This document shows positions 1 through 10,713 of a stretch of DNA of 64,000 bases, in pieces. This stretch comes from Paracyclopina nana (Eukaryota; Arthropoda; Copepoda; Cyclopoida; Cyclopettidae), in contig JAGUCH010000001.1 in assembly GCA_019096065.1 (NCBI GenBank), positions 11,966,001 through 12,030,000 on the forward strand, written 5' to 3'. The notes under the pieces were generated by a model. It had not been told where the DNA came from. It searched no databases and saw only the letters and a program-made list of their open reading frames with translations. The position numbers were made by a program, and so were the translations under genes. Numbering within the stretch: the first letter of the stretch is position 1; the number at the start of each line of letters is the position of its first letter.

Positions 1-1209
1 TGACATTGAATTTTCCAGCCCAGGCTTTAAAAACAGGAAGTGCTACTATCAGCATCTTTGCTACTTTTCTCATCTACTCCTTTAAATCCAATGTGGCTAA
101 TTTTTGCTGAAACTATTTTGTTTTGAAGTCTGTGTTGCCAGATTTTTTTTACTTCTCAAAAGCTCTCTATTTTGGCGTTTTCTGTGAAACTCTGGCAAAA
201 AATGAAATTGTTAATATTGATAAAATTCACAGTGTTCAATTTTTTTCGTCAGACGGGGTACCACAGTATAGTCCGACAGCTCATAGAAGTTAAGCTCAGC
301 TAGTATGTCACCTTATATTATAGATCATCTTGGACTTTTAGTTAATTGAATGTGTTGCTGATCAGTCCTCGACCTCAACAAGCTGAGCTTGAGGCAGAGC
401 AGCGTTTGCATGGGCAAATTTGGCATTTTTCCTCACTAGTATCTTATCATTTTCTAAGCCATTGTTGCGTGAGTTGGCTAGACACTCTTTACATGATTTG
501 TAGCGTTACATACATATGTCGGCCCATTTGTGTAGCTAGAGTATTTTGCAAAAGCTGAGATTCTTTATAGTTTAAGTTAACGTTGACTTTCTGTCTCATT
601 TACATCACCCGAAGACTTGAGATGTCAGAGGGCCTTGAAAGTTTTCGTAGGGTGCGTGATCCGTTCATGAACTGGGGAATTAAGTGTTTTTGATTCTTTG
701 TCTCTCGTGGAGATTACAATATATTCTGCCAATGATGATGACGATTTTCAGATGGCAGTTAACTGTCATGAGTGAATGCATAGTTGTTTCACATGTGTGG
801 CAAATGCTAGTTATCACGTATACATGCCTATTTAGAATGGACATGATACAACAATAATGGCAAGTTGGCTAGAACGAACGTAATAATGGTTCAAATGCTA
901 TTTTTGAAAATACCACAACAGCAAAAATTCCCACTCATAGCCTTTATCATCATCCTATTTGACAACTTCTTATTGGATAATTGCGGTTTTATCGTGATTG
1001 TCATAAACAATTGTGCTTTGACCTCATGTACTAGAGATCCGCATTTACATTTTAATTGGCCACCACCACTGTGAGAGTAATTCAAGCCTCAATATCTCAT
1101 TACAACACCAGATGTCTATTGTTGAAAGCGAAGTTAAGCTGCTGAGACGGAAACAAGTGTTGTAGAAAAGGATTTTACTCAGTGCAGAGGAAAATGCGTT
1201 GGTATCATT
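1..1209. other. Gene-free 5' flank of SNX16
   Basis: No exon is recognisable here; the short open frames lack family resemblance and splice context. Positions of about 240-345 hold a copy of a dispersed repeat that recurs near 33.30-33.39 kb and, in part, near 60.0 kb. The segment just before 1210 probably contains the SNX16 promoter and 5' UTR, but I see no TATA box that I would defend. Confidence 0.5.
240..345 (+). repeat. Dispersed repeat copy (a)
   Basis: This stretch resembles 33298-33390 in the core of the giant foldback element. The clearest shared part is TAGATCATCTTGG at about 321 and 33370, preceded in both by a TCACCTTA block and CAGCT. The upstream part (TTTTTTCGTCAGA, then ATAGTCC) also matches the reverse complement of 60005-60045. 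Identity is perhaps 75-85 percent by eye. Its class is unknown. Confidence 0.5.
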
Positions 1210-3078
1210 ATGTTATCCTCTGAAAATGGTTCCAACGAATCTATTTATACTTCTGCGCCATCCAGCGATCACGAGGATGATAATGACATCATCAAGAGAC
1301 CGAATTATTTGACCGGATCCAGCCAATCAAGCTTGATAGGGGAAAATTACTCCTACAGCTTATCCACTTTGCATAGCTGGACGGAGAAAATCAGTGCGAA
1401 TTTCTTGCTTCATCTATGGCATAGAAGGAGAACTTCCAAGGTTACTTTAGAAGAAGTAACCTCGGAGATTCCGAATGTTCTCGTCAGGATTCTTGGCTAT
1501 GAAACCATCGAGAGAGAGAAAAAGTTTACTGTGAGTGGGAAAAATTGAAAAATGATAAAGTATCCTGCACAATTATCTGAAATATTGAAAGTATTGCTCT
1601 TAATATTGGCCATTTCATTGAGTTGACGTAGCAAGTTAATCTACTTTCATTTGATGCTTTTTTTAGGTGTACAAAATCAAAGTTGAGCGTCGAAATGGCT
1701 ACTGGGGCGTGGAGTTGATCCCAAACTGGTTCATTTACCGTCGCTACAACGACTTTTGCAAGCTACACAAAGAATTAAGGGCCCATTTTCCTGATTCCAT
1801 TCCAGAGTTGCCATCAAAGAAGTGGGTGGGGAGTAATTTTGATCCAATTTTCATAGGGAAAAGGATATTTGGGCTTTCCAAATACCTCGAAGCGCTCATG
1901 AAAAACCCTGTAATCCAGAACTGTGAGGCAACCCGGAAATTTTTGTGCCTCGATAAGCCTCCTAATCGAGCCTCAAGTGCCTCTTCGAATAGAGTAAGTG
2001 CTTTAAATCAGCGTTGTAAAATTATCTACAGTGGCATTATTAAATTATCCGATTTTGTTGTACTATTAATGCTTTATTTATCGAAAAAATTGTGTAGTTA
2101 ATAGATAAAGCAGAGTGGCGCAGTGGAAGCGTGCTGGGCCCATAACCCAGAGGTCCGTAGATCGAAACTACGCTCTGCTATACTTTTTTATTGCTCTTTC
2201 CACTTCATTTTCTTGCACTTCAACTTTTCCTGATGGTAGTAATTGCCAAAATAGAATAAGTGTACATGTACATGAGCAGTAATGATGCCTCTTTTGTGCA
2301 ATGTCCTCAAGGAGATGATTTCCTGGCCAATTAATGAAATGACTAATGTCGGAGAAAGCTTTTCTGTTGCTATACTTTTTTATTGCTCTTTCCACTTCAT
2401 TTTCTTGCACTTCAACTTTTTCTGATGGTAGTAGTTGCCAAAATAGAATAAGTGTACATGTACATGAGCAGTAATGATGCCTCTTATTGTGCAATGTCCT
2501 CAAGGAGATGATTTCCTGGCCAATTAATGAAATGACTGATGTCGGAGAAAGCTTTTCTGTTGGGCGGTACTCACATTTTGATCAGGAATTTTTTTTGTGA
2601 CGTACTAAAAATATCGTTTGATCTTATCTTTAAGTATGTTATTGCTCGTAAATTATTCATTAAAGCATGACTGTACCATTGCTAGGCTCTTTATGATTGC
2701 TTCGAGGAGACCGTTAAGGAATTGCGGATTCAGCTAAGGAGAAAAGAAGCTTTAGAGGATATCAATGATCATCTTAAAGAGGCTTTGAGCCAACGGGACG
2801 TGGAAAATGATGCGTTTAGGTCAGAAAACGAGCACTTGCGAAAGCAAAAGGATGCACTCATCAGAGCTTTTGGGTAATTCACTTAAAATACTTTACGTAA
2901 AATGCGAATCAAAATGAGGAAAATTCGGTTTTATTGGAAAAACTACAGCATCATTGATATATTGACCATTTTCCTGTGCTAACGATGTTTTTGCAGGCAC
3001 GAGGATCCAGGTGGTGCTATTTTCCCCCTGATGTCTTCAAGTTCAAACTTATCTGATAGTCAGTCAAATCAAGCCTAG
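1210..3078 (+). CDS. SNX16: Sorting nexin-16 (PX domain plus coiled coil)
   Basis: Four exons, 1210-1530, 1667-1993, 2686-2873 and 2997-3078, give 305 aa with GT-AG introns and consistent phases. SNX16 is a phosphoinositide-binding endosomal sorting nexin. The PX domain covers about residues 92-205. It starts with the ILGYETIEREKKFTVYKI block and holds the RRY motif (132-134) that contacts PI3P in the family. PSKKW and FLCLDKPP blocks follow, as in vertebrate SNX16. Exon 3 (about 217-277) is an E/K/R/L-rich heptad-like segment matching the SNX16 coiled coil. Human SNX16 is 344 aa; the difference is in the tails. The start is the first ATG in frame and is followed by an acidic, Ser-rich N-terminus. 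Intron 2 carries a tRNA gene on the same strand. The 3' end converges on tan, with 105 bp between the stops. Confidence 0.9.
2109..2180 (+). tRNA. tRNA-iMet(CAT): Initiator tRNA-Met (CAT)
   Basis: A 72-nt cloverleaf. The acceptor stem AGCAGAG/CTCTGCT has the A1:U72 pair of eukaryotic initiators. The anticodon arm is GGGCCCATAACCC, with the three G:C pairs typical of initiators. The T-loop is ATCGAAA, with A instead of the usual T at position 54. No intron and no encoded CCA. It lies inside SNX16 intron 2 on the same strand. Pol III boxes A and B are intact, so it should be functional. Confidence 0.96.
2176..2560 (+). repeat. 192-bp tandem duplication starting in the tRNA 3' end
   Basis: Two nearly identical copies (2176-2367 and 2368 to about 2560) differ by a few substitutions and one extra T. 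The first base of each unit lies in the TGCTA at the tRNA 3' end, so each copy carries the Pol III terminator. It lies wholly inside SNX16 intron 2. A 111-residue open frame across it on the minus strand is a by-product of the repeat. Confidence 0.93.
2184..2189 (+). terminator. Pol III T6 terminator of tRNA-iMet
   Basis: Six T residues start four bases after the tRNA 3' end, the normal Pol III stop signal. The signal is repeated 192 bp downstream because the tandem duplication begins in the last bases of the tRNA. Confidence 0.85.
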
Positions 3079-3183
3079 GCTCATACATTTCAGCTACAAA
3101 TGACCCAGGCCTAACTACGTCCACTTAATGTACAGGATAGAATGAATTACACCGCCCTGCATGAAAAAGTATTTGATGAACAT

Positions 3184-6100
3184 TTATTTGAATGTCATGG
3201 GCAAGACCACAACTGGCATAGAAGTTTTGGGGTTTTGCGTATAGATGGACCATGTTTTCCGATTGAAGTTAAATATACCTGATTGAAAAAAAGTAATTAC
3301 TGCCTATAGAGCGCGTGGAAAGCTTGCTTTACCAACTAAAATTGTCCTCGATTGGTCTTTGCCTCCTCCGTCTCTAAAGAACGAGTACATCAGATCAGTT
3401 TGATCTCCCAAAACTGCTACCACACTCGACACAGATTCGCAACGTGGCAACGCCCTCAAAACTGCATGTCTGTGGTTCGAGCTCCATAGAGGCATCTGAT
3501 CACTCAATTCCACTTTTAGCCTCAGGAATCTGAAATTGGTGAATTGGGATTACCAGCATTCAATTTGTGGCAATAATTAGGAAACTTCAAGCTTTTGTAA
3601 GCTGGGATTTCAGCTCTAAGCTAAAGATGGGCCATGCCTGCAAGTGCTTAATCGAAAATCAGCAATCTCGTTTTAACCAGAAAATATGAGATTTTTAAAA
3701 GTTGATCGGCAAAGCTTAGGAAAAATACGGCTTTCATCTCGTACTTGTTGCACACAGTCAAACTTTCCCCAGGGCTGAGAGTCAGCACGCTCAATTGAGA
3801 CTCGTCCAAATTCGGCCCCACAGGTGGCGCCACTTCTGCGTTATGAAACAAAGGCACGCCTTCTTGTCGGCAAAAATTCATATTTATGGTAACTCCATTA
3901 GATATTCCACGGCCTTCATCTTGGAGAATTTCGTTGGCATCAAACATGTTGTTGGCCGAGAGCAAGGCACGACAGATGAAGTGGCGAGCTGAGTACAGTG
4001 CAAAAATTAGCATACCGTTCATTGGATAATCAGCTAACTTTGTTACGCGTGAGAAGCTCAGCTTCTGGATGCTTCGTGCCAGTAGAAATGGCGTTGACAG
4101 TAAAAGCGAATCCGTGGTGGTTGTAAGCCATGTAAAACCCAGGTAACATTCCAGGCAAGCAAAGTGCAGTGAATTTTTCTTCAGCGGTTCCCCAACGCCC
4201 TCTAGGGGCCACCTCTTGAATATGAGCACACACAATGTAAGCCTGATTTACCAGTCCAGGCGCAGCATCCAGAGAGTAGCCAAGTACTACCTAGAATTGT
4301 ACACAAAAATAGCGCATAGGGAAAATCATCGCTCTAACAAAGTTTGGTAACTTTAAGTTTTTGATGCAGACCTCAATACCAAACTCGACAAGGTATTGGG
4401 TGTATTCTCGGCATTGGACAAAAGGATCTCCCCCAAATATTCATGGGTTACCCTGACGACATATACGTAAGGCAATGAAAGAACTAACGTGCTAGTACAA
4501 AGAGTACAAAAAGACCAATTTATTCAAAGCATGGCATCATCATCGAACTGGTTGACGGGAATGACATCCAAATCATCAATTTCCCTTTTCATGGCATCCA
4601 GGAAGTAATTGAGCTCTAGGACCCGAGTTCGATTCCGCTCTCGCTCCTTTTGCCTGAACTCTTGCAAATACTCACTAGCCCAGTTGTGCACGGAAAATTG
4701 CAGTTTTTGCTCTTCTTCCAGCAGCAAAGTTTGGTGCCCATCATGACACTGAGCCACGAGTGAAAGCAACGAGTCAGACACCTGGCTTTGCGCCACGTTT
4801 GACTCGTAGTTGTCCACTTCCATCTTTTCGCCGATTTCGGTGAGGCTTTTGAAGTAGCGAATGTCAATGTTGCGGCCATGTTGGAACAGAGCCCGAACCT
4901 CACTCAAAAACGACTCGATTAACCGGTTGAGTGAGGCCTCGAATAGGTTTAATACCTGAAATAACCGCCTTCCAATTATATCGTAAGGCTAAAAAGTCGT
5001 GCTATTTTGAGACCAAATGAGCCGTTAGGATTTTGGTAAGTTGATCCAATCTCCATTTGATATGGTGCTCTAATTGAGAGTTACCCGATTAATTAGTTAG
5101 AGGCTTTTCTGGGAGAACAAAGTTTCCGTACTTGCTCAGTTTGGGTGACTAAGGTTAACTCTTGAGCCATCACAGTGTTCCAGGTGGTTTTGGTCTTTTG
5201 CCTGAATAAATCCCGAATTTTTTCCACTTCTTCTCTCTGCAATTCAGTCACTTCTTCAGCGCCATCCTTTTCTTCGAAATCAGCTGCCAAATCGTATAGC
5301 CTGTCAAAAATGTCTTCCTTTTCCTTCAGAAACAATTCGATCTGCAACAGAAGCCCACCATTGAGAGGCAGTTTGATTTTTCCATATCAGTTTCTGCAGG
5401 GTGACCAGTGATGACTTACAGTTTTCACGCCTTTGGTTTGGCCTTCGGTTTGAGCCACCTCAACAGACTCTTCAAAAAGTTTTACTTCATTCTCGCGAAC
5501 TGCCAACTCCTGTAATCCCAGCTGGTGGATTTTGTCCCCAAGCAGAGCGATATCTTGCTCGTACTTTTCTTTCAAGCTCTGTGCCCCCGATTGTGGTGTC
5601 AAAATGAGAGCCTCAATCTCAGCCTCCATGTGGGCATTTCTCAGCTTCAGATTTTTCAATAAAACTTCACCTTTGATGGTGTCCACGAATGCATCTCTAT
5701 GCCTCTTCTCTGCAGCCAATTGCTGCCTTTGCTTCTCCAAAGCAATTGCCTCTTGCTCCTCGCGACCTTCTGCCCTCAAAATGTCACCCTATATGTATGG
5801 TACAGCAAAGCAATAAAAAAGCTAATAGCTAATAGCCCGGTTCCAATAAGGAAAATCAGCATAGTCAGGAGACGTAACTTGATTTTTTAGCACAGTCAGG
5901 TCACAGCTAGCGCGCCCGCTCAGCTCAACCTGACTTAACTGGTTTACTGTACTATACTATGCTGATATCCCGTGTTGGAACCGGGCTACTATGCTGATAT
6001 CCCGTGTTGGAACCGGGCTAATATGTGACAGCTGGTACATTGGCTGTTAAACCCATAAGGCATATTCTTCTTGAGAACCTTCCATATATTTATTTATGTT

Positions 6101-9100
6101 ATTTATGCTTAGCCGATTAAACTCGCTATCACTGCTCTTTTGTCAAAGGATCTAGTCCTGTGAGTTCTGATTTCAAATTACGTTGCTTAAGGTGGTGAAA
6201 CTGGATGCATTTTATGGTTTTTCGTCGCCTCTTTTAAATAGCTTTTGTGTCCATGAGGAAATTCATTTTGTATGCACCTACTATATATATACCGAGCTCA
6301 GATACCTGGCGATAAAGCTATACTAAAACGAAAAAAAGTAAACCAATTATGGGAGTTTGGCACTACTTTTTGAGGTCGATCTCTTAAAAGTTGGAATATG
6401 GCCAAAACTTGTCCTCCATGTTGTAGGCAAACAAAAAAGGCTTCTCTCTCTTAACTTAATTTTTTGGCATTCTTTTGATCAGAAGATTGAAGATGCTTTT
6501 TTCATGGTAGCCAGTGCTGCAAAAGAGAATGATTTCAAACAAAAGGAATCAGCCTTCATGCATGATTGTGAATTGTATAGTTCATGCAGCTGCAAATTAA
6601 TCGTTTTTGCGACTCACAAATGGCAGCAAGTTTACAGAAGCGGTGCATCAATTATAACTTGGGGCAAACAATGCTACCTTTAACATTTTCTGCTATTTTA
6701 AGCGATCTTTTTTAGCTTTTACTATTCAGTTCTTTAGGCACAGCAATATAAAGCTTATTGAGTTAATTTCAAGGCATTGGTTTACCTGGTACCTTAAAGC
6801 TGATGCTTCTCTCTCTCTCTGAGATATTGGATGTATCTCCAAGTAAGCCAAATTCGGCACCAAAGCGATAGTGTAGGACTTCCAATCTTCAGTGATGCAA
6901 ATTGGATTTCCCTTGATGCTAAGGGTTCGCAATCCCTTCAACTTTCTCAGGTATAAAATGTCATCTCTGCTCTTCAGCTGATTGTTGCCGATTCTCAGCA
7001 CGCTCAGGCCGGTCAAATGGTCCAGATTTTCAAGCTTACTGATCTCGTTTTGATACAACGCCAATACTTGGAGGTTCTTGAGGCTACTCAGCCCACTGAT
7101 TTTCCTGATTTTGTTGAAACTCAAATCCAGCCACTCCAGATTAACCAGGAAATCTAGACCTGATATTTTTTCCAGGAAATTGTTATCCAGAAAGAGTCGA
7201 GTGAGGCTAGTTAGGTCCTGTAGGTTGTCGATCTTCAGGATCTGCTTGAATTCTAGCCTCAGTGTTCTTGCTGTTTTCAGCAGGTATTCTTTATCAATCT
7301 CATCTTCGACGTAATCGTCTGGTTTTAGTGCATTCCAGATTGTCGACCTGTCAAGCACGCTAGGCTTTCTGTTGTCTGGCAATTTAAGTTTTTCTGAGCT
7401 TTTCAACATGATGATTTTCTATTGCCAATCAAACAACACATCACTTTTCTGGACTTAAAGCAGCCAGGTATTAGATCAGAAAGCAGTTTATTTTTGGTGG
7501 TAGAAAGCAGCTGACTTTCCGATGCATTGAAGGTACGTTTGATATGATATGCGTAGAAAAAATTCCGTACTTTTAGACTTTTTTTGTTTTTTACACTTCA
7601 AATCGTTCCCCAGACTTCAGTTTACGCGACATCCTTGAATTTAGCCAAAAGGGTAAAAGAGGCCGGTATAGGAGCTGATTTTGAAATTTATCATGGTAGA
7701 TGGCGCCACAGTAAGGTAGTACAGCTGTTTACGCATGACGCTTTGACGGAAAAGTGAAAAAAAATCATTTTTGGACTACATGCTAAGAGCTTTTATAAAT
7801 TGCCAGTTTTTGCATAAAACAGCCCGAATCACTCATTACGTGTTGACAAAAGTTTTTATCTGGTAGCACCATAAAAGCCAACATTTTTTTAACTCTGCTC
7901 TGATTGGTCTAAAAAAAGGCGGAAATTTTCAAATTAGATTGCAATTCAAGAACCAGCATTTCCCCGGGTTTTTTTAGCTGATTGGCCTGATTTTTTGTTC
8001 ACATAGTAGCATGAAATATCATAAGAATTCATTATTATTCTATGAATTTTTGATAAATCAGAAGGGAAGGCCAATTTTTTGGCAAATTACGAATCGCTAT
8101 GTAGCTGCCTCTGTAGTGAGCATACTACACGGCTTTTCACACTAGGGTGCGCTGACTGTACTACGTAACAGAAGCCATCGTTCCTTATTGGCTTTTCCCA
8201 TAGACTGAATCATTATAGCTTTCTTGCGATCGATAAAATAGCTCTGCCTTCCTTTTGCATTTTCTATTATAGCCTATTTTAATATTTTTAAAGACAACTG
8301 CGTCAGATTCGGGAAATTATTTATCGTAATGTACATGGCTAGGCATGAAAGCAAAAACCTTCCTTAGATTCATCAGCAGGATATTAAAGCTGTGGATATT
8401 GTGAGGAACGTGAGACAGTTTTCCTACTCGATCATCATCGAGCTCAATAAAATATCGAAACAAATTTTAGCAAAACTAAGAATAGGGCTCATTATCTTCC
8501 GCGTCTTTGATTGTAGCATGGTTGCGGTTGTTATCGGTTTTTATTTACTGACATCGCAACCTCGTCAGTAAATAAGAACCGATAACAACCGCAACCATGC
8601 TACGATCAAAGACGCGGAAGATAATGAGCCTAGAGCTAGCATTTACCTTCAACATTCGTGAAAAAAACCAACAGTATTGTAAGTACTCGAAGTTTTCCTT
8701 ACTTTGTTTTCCTCGTCGCACACAATCGAAGTGGACCCCAAAAGGCCACCATGGGGCTCTTTTCCACTCAATCCTGATATGATTTCGTCAATATGCAGTA
8801 GAAACAGCTGAAATGAAAGTACGCCTTTTTCTGAAAGCTTTTAAAAGATGGCGTCTAATAAGTCATGTACCTTAAAAAAGGGAATTTTCGAGCCAGCTGC
8901 CATGCCCCTCAACTCATCCACATATTGTGGGAAGTTTTTCTCCACGTTTTTCAAGACATTCTCATAAATTCTTCTTACTCTATGGGACGTGTATTTTTGA
9001 AGAAGGACCGAGTTCAAATGATCATTTGTCGAGATTTGGGCCTCAATTAAGCCCTGAAAAGTTCTGCCCTGAAATAATAATTGCCAATCAGAAAACTTTT

Positions 9101-9527
9101 AGGCACTTTTTGTTGGCCAAAAAATAGTTTTGGTACTTTTTGGCTTTCTTAATATCGACTTGTCCCACTTTCACAAGTTTCTCTTATCGCTTTTATTTTT
9201 GAAATGGTTTCACCGTTCACCCAATTTTACTGTTACAAATTGTATAGCATCTCGATTAAGATCCTTCTTTTATAGAATAAAGTACTCTGGCAAGTAAGCA
9301 ATATCCTGATATTAATTGGCATAAAGTTTCACGAGTGTCTCCAGCAGTTTTTAGCTTCATGAAAGCCAAACGGTATGACGAGAGAACGCTGGATAAAACC
9401 GGCTCAATTTGGCCTTTGCACTCATTGAGTAGCACTATTACTTCATGCTCACCACATCGTATCCCACTTCGTAATGAGTTCCTCTAGTATAAATTATAGG
9501 CACTGAAGGTCGTCTTGGCTCAGCCAT
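3184..9527 (-). CDS. tan: Tan-like N-beta-alanyl-dopamine hydrolase (peptidase C45)
   Basis: Seven exons on the minus strand: 9527-9453, 9068-8871, 8807-8703, 4290-4047, 3988-3745, 3529-3333 and 3278-3184. They total 385 aa with all phases matching; Drosophila Tan is 387 aa. Tan is an Ntn-hydrolase that frees dopamine or histamine from beta-alanyl conjugates in cuticle and photoreceptors. Recognisable blocks are YTRGTHYEVGYDVGRTFQG at the N-terminus, LFLLHIDEII, YNHHGFAFTVN, PRHFICRALL, DEGRG, EGVPLFHNAEV, CNKFLRLKVE and the tail KTWSIYTQNPKTS. At the predicted autocleavage site (residues 115-116) I read Gly-Ser, where Drosophila Tan has Gly121-Cys122. The motif read as GHTEDA in relatives is GYSLDA here. 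Intron 3 (8702-4291, 4.4 kb) contains the whole DRC3 gene and a 67-bp-arm hairpin. AATAAA overlaps the stop codon on the minus strand. Confidence 0.9.
4524..7409 (-). CDS. DRC3: Dynein regulatory complex subunit 3 (LRRC48), nested in tan intron 3
   Basis: Four exons on the minus strand: 7409-6786, 5788-5420, 5341-5132 and 4955-4524. They give 544 aa; human DRC3 is 523 aa. DRC3 is a subunit of the nexin-dynein regulatory complex of motile cilia and sperm flagella. Residues of about 45-190 hold leucine-rich repeats of the SDS22 type (LTSLTRLFLDNNFLEKISG, LEWLDLSFNKIRKISG) and an LRR cap with NPICITEDWKSY, as in DRC3. The rest is a long charged coiled coil. The last exon carries the family block around EVRALF and ends with LNYFLDAMKREIDDLDV. 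The gene is complete, on the same strand as tan and entirely inside its third intron. Its own first intron (6785-5789) contains a MITE. I see no broken codon. Confidence 0.91.
5834..6019. mobile_element. MITE with TAGCCCGGTTCC ends, AAT target duplication
   Basis: Inverted ends AGCCCGGTTCCAA / TTGGAACCGGGCT are flanked by AAT on both sides (5831-5833 and 6020-6022). The last 32 bp, including the whole 3' inverted end, are tandemly duplicated (5956-5987 and 5988-6019). A second copy of this MITE makes up 11617-11764. The 3-bp AAT duplication suggests a PIF/Harbinger-like mover, but no transposase is present. It sits in DRC3 intron 1, which lies inside tan intron 3. Confidence 0.85.
7410..8485. 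other. Rest of tan intron 3 upstream of DRC3
   Basis: AT-rich sequence between the DRC3 start and the intronic hairpin. It must contain the DRC3 promoter and 5' UTR. I see no exon, repeat or motif that I can name. Confidence 0.4.
8486..8630. repeat. Near-perfect 67-bp hairpin in tan intron 3
   Basis: Arms 8486-8552 and 8564-8630 are reverse complements except for two positions, with an 11-nt loop. Both mismatches would be G:U pairs in a plus-strand transcript. The sequence is flanked by TAG on both sides (8483-8485 and 8631-8633), compatible with a 3-bp target duplication, so it may be a very young foldback MITE. It begins 73 bases past the tan exon 3 donor. It could equally be a source of hairpin siRNA. 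Confidence 0.85.
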
Positions 9528-10154
9528 GTTCCTCACAAAAGTGCAATAATGAAGCCCTAAAATGTTTTTTTTTTGATATCTCCTCCAATATGGCTTCTTG
9601 GATCTGCATGCAGCCTCCACTCCGAGGTAAATTGGAACGAAAAGGAGCACGTCAGAAAAGCATGTATAATTTATCTATTGGCCCCTCTGAAGCAGAAGAT
9701 GCAAGTCTAAACGAGATGCTATCACAGCTGGTTCACTCTTATTTCACTAATGGTCTTTTCGGGATACATTTGTCTGAATTATAACGAAATAAAAAACTTT
9801 TTAAGAATGTAGCAGCATTTGGGCGCATGTAGTAGCAACTTATCATTACAGATCATGCTCCGCTCAAGTAGTACTTAGAAAGTTAAAACCGAGGGGAAAG
9901 TCAAAAGAAAAACGATAACTATATATTTAAGAAACGGTAACAAGTAAATACTTATTACACCTATCGGGCAATGTGAATGTTAGGGGCCAAAGAAACTTTT
10001 GAGGTAAATTGTGCTGCACTTTTAAAAGAGCTGTTGAATGACTTATGGGGGTTTGAAAAATCTCCGTTTCCCTCTGTGACACATGAGAAATAATAAATAA
10101 CTGCACGTGTAAGCTTTGTCACTTTGCTTGAAGTCACCTAGCCCTCGGATCAGC
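9528..10154. other. Divergent spacer upstream of tan
   Basis: This stretch lies between the tan start codon (minus) and the small plus-strand ORF at 10155. It should contain the tan promoter. An 89-codon open frame near its left end is only the antisense of tan exon 1 plus upstream sequence. No repeat recognised. Confidence 0.4.
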
Positions 10155-10445
10155 ATGAACTATCAAGGCATTGGCAGCCGTCGTGATTTGGCAGGATCTT
10201 TGGTCGTATTTTGGCTTTTGGTCCGCTACTATCCCTACCTGTCATTGGCCTTGATTTTGGGCCTCTTCATCTCAAGCTTCTGGGAGAAGAGTGTCAAAGG
10301 TGCTGGCGTTCTAGTGCGCCTTTTTTCGGGTAAAGTCAAACACTCCGACTCCAGCAAGACCACCAAAGGCAAAAATATGGAGCAAAACCTGCGGCTGGCC
10401 TCCACTGCCATAACCATCGAGGAGCCGAGTGATAAGGAAACCTAA
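10155..10445 (+). CDS. Hypothetical small single-TM protein
   Basis: A 96-aa open frame from ATG 10155 to TAA, followed by AATAAA near 10475. It has a short basic N-terminus and one strong hydrophobic stretch (about residues 14-41, LAGSLVVFWLLVRYYPYLSL and LALILGLFISSFW). A hydrophilic, Ser/Thr/Lys-rich tail ends in EEPSDKET. Codon use looks like that of neighbouring real exons, and the poly(A) signal is well placed. I do not recognise the family. The GGATCAG just before the ATG could be a splice acceptor, so this might be the last exon of a longer gene. No upstream exon was identified. Confidence 0.4.
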   Translation: MNYQGIGSRRDLAGSLVVFWLLVRYYPYLSLALILGLFISSFWEKSVKGAGVLVRLFSGKVKHSDSSKTTKGKNMEQNLRLASTAITIEEPSDKET

Positions 10446-10713
10446 GCTGTGAAGAACTTCATGCTAAGCTGTGATAATAAATAACTCTCTCAATTTATTT
10501 CTGATTTCGTTTTACATTTTGACAGTACTGCGTAGAAGATTTGTGACAAAGAAAGCTCTTCAGTGCTACCAACCGATTTATATTATCAAACAAAACAATT
10601 TTTCATGGGGTTCCACAGAATCACAGTGCCCAAGAGCACTAGCTTTTATTAACAAGAGCTAGATCTCTTCTCGTTATGGTAGCTATAATCTGCTTTGTTG
10701 TGCATGATTACAA

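Noticed and set aside
2168-2503. 111-codon minus-strand frame in SNX16 intron 2
   Set aside because: It exists only because the 192-bp tandem duplication repeats the same open stretch; it is antisense to the tRNA 3' end.
3648-4235. 195-codon continuous minus-strand frame in tan
   Set aside because: The first third is in the wrong frame for tan. The exon structure 4290-4047 and 3988-3745, with a 58-nt intron, gives the conserved protein instead.
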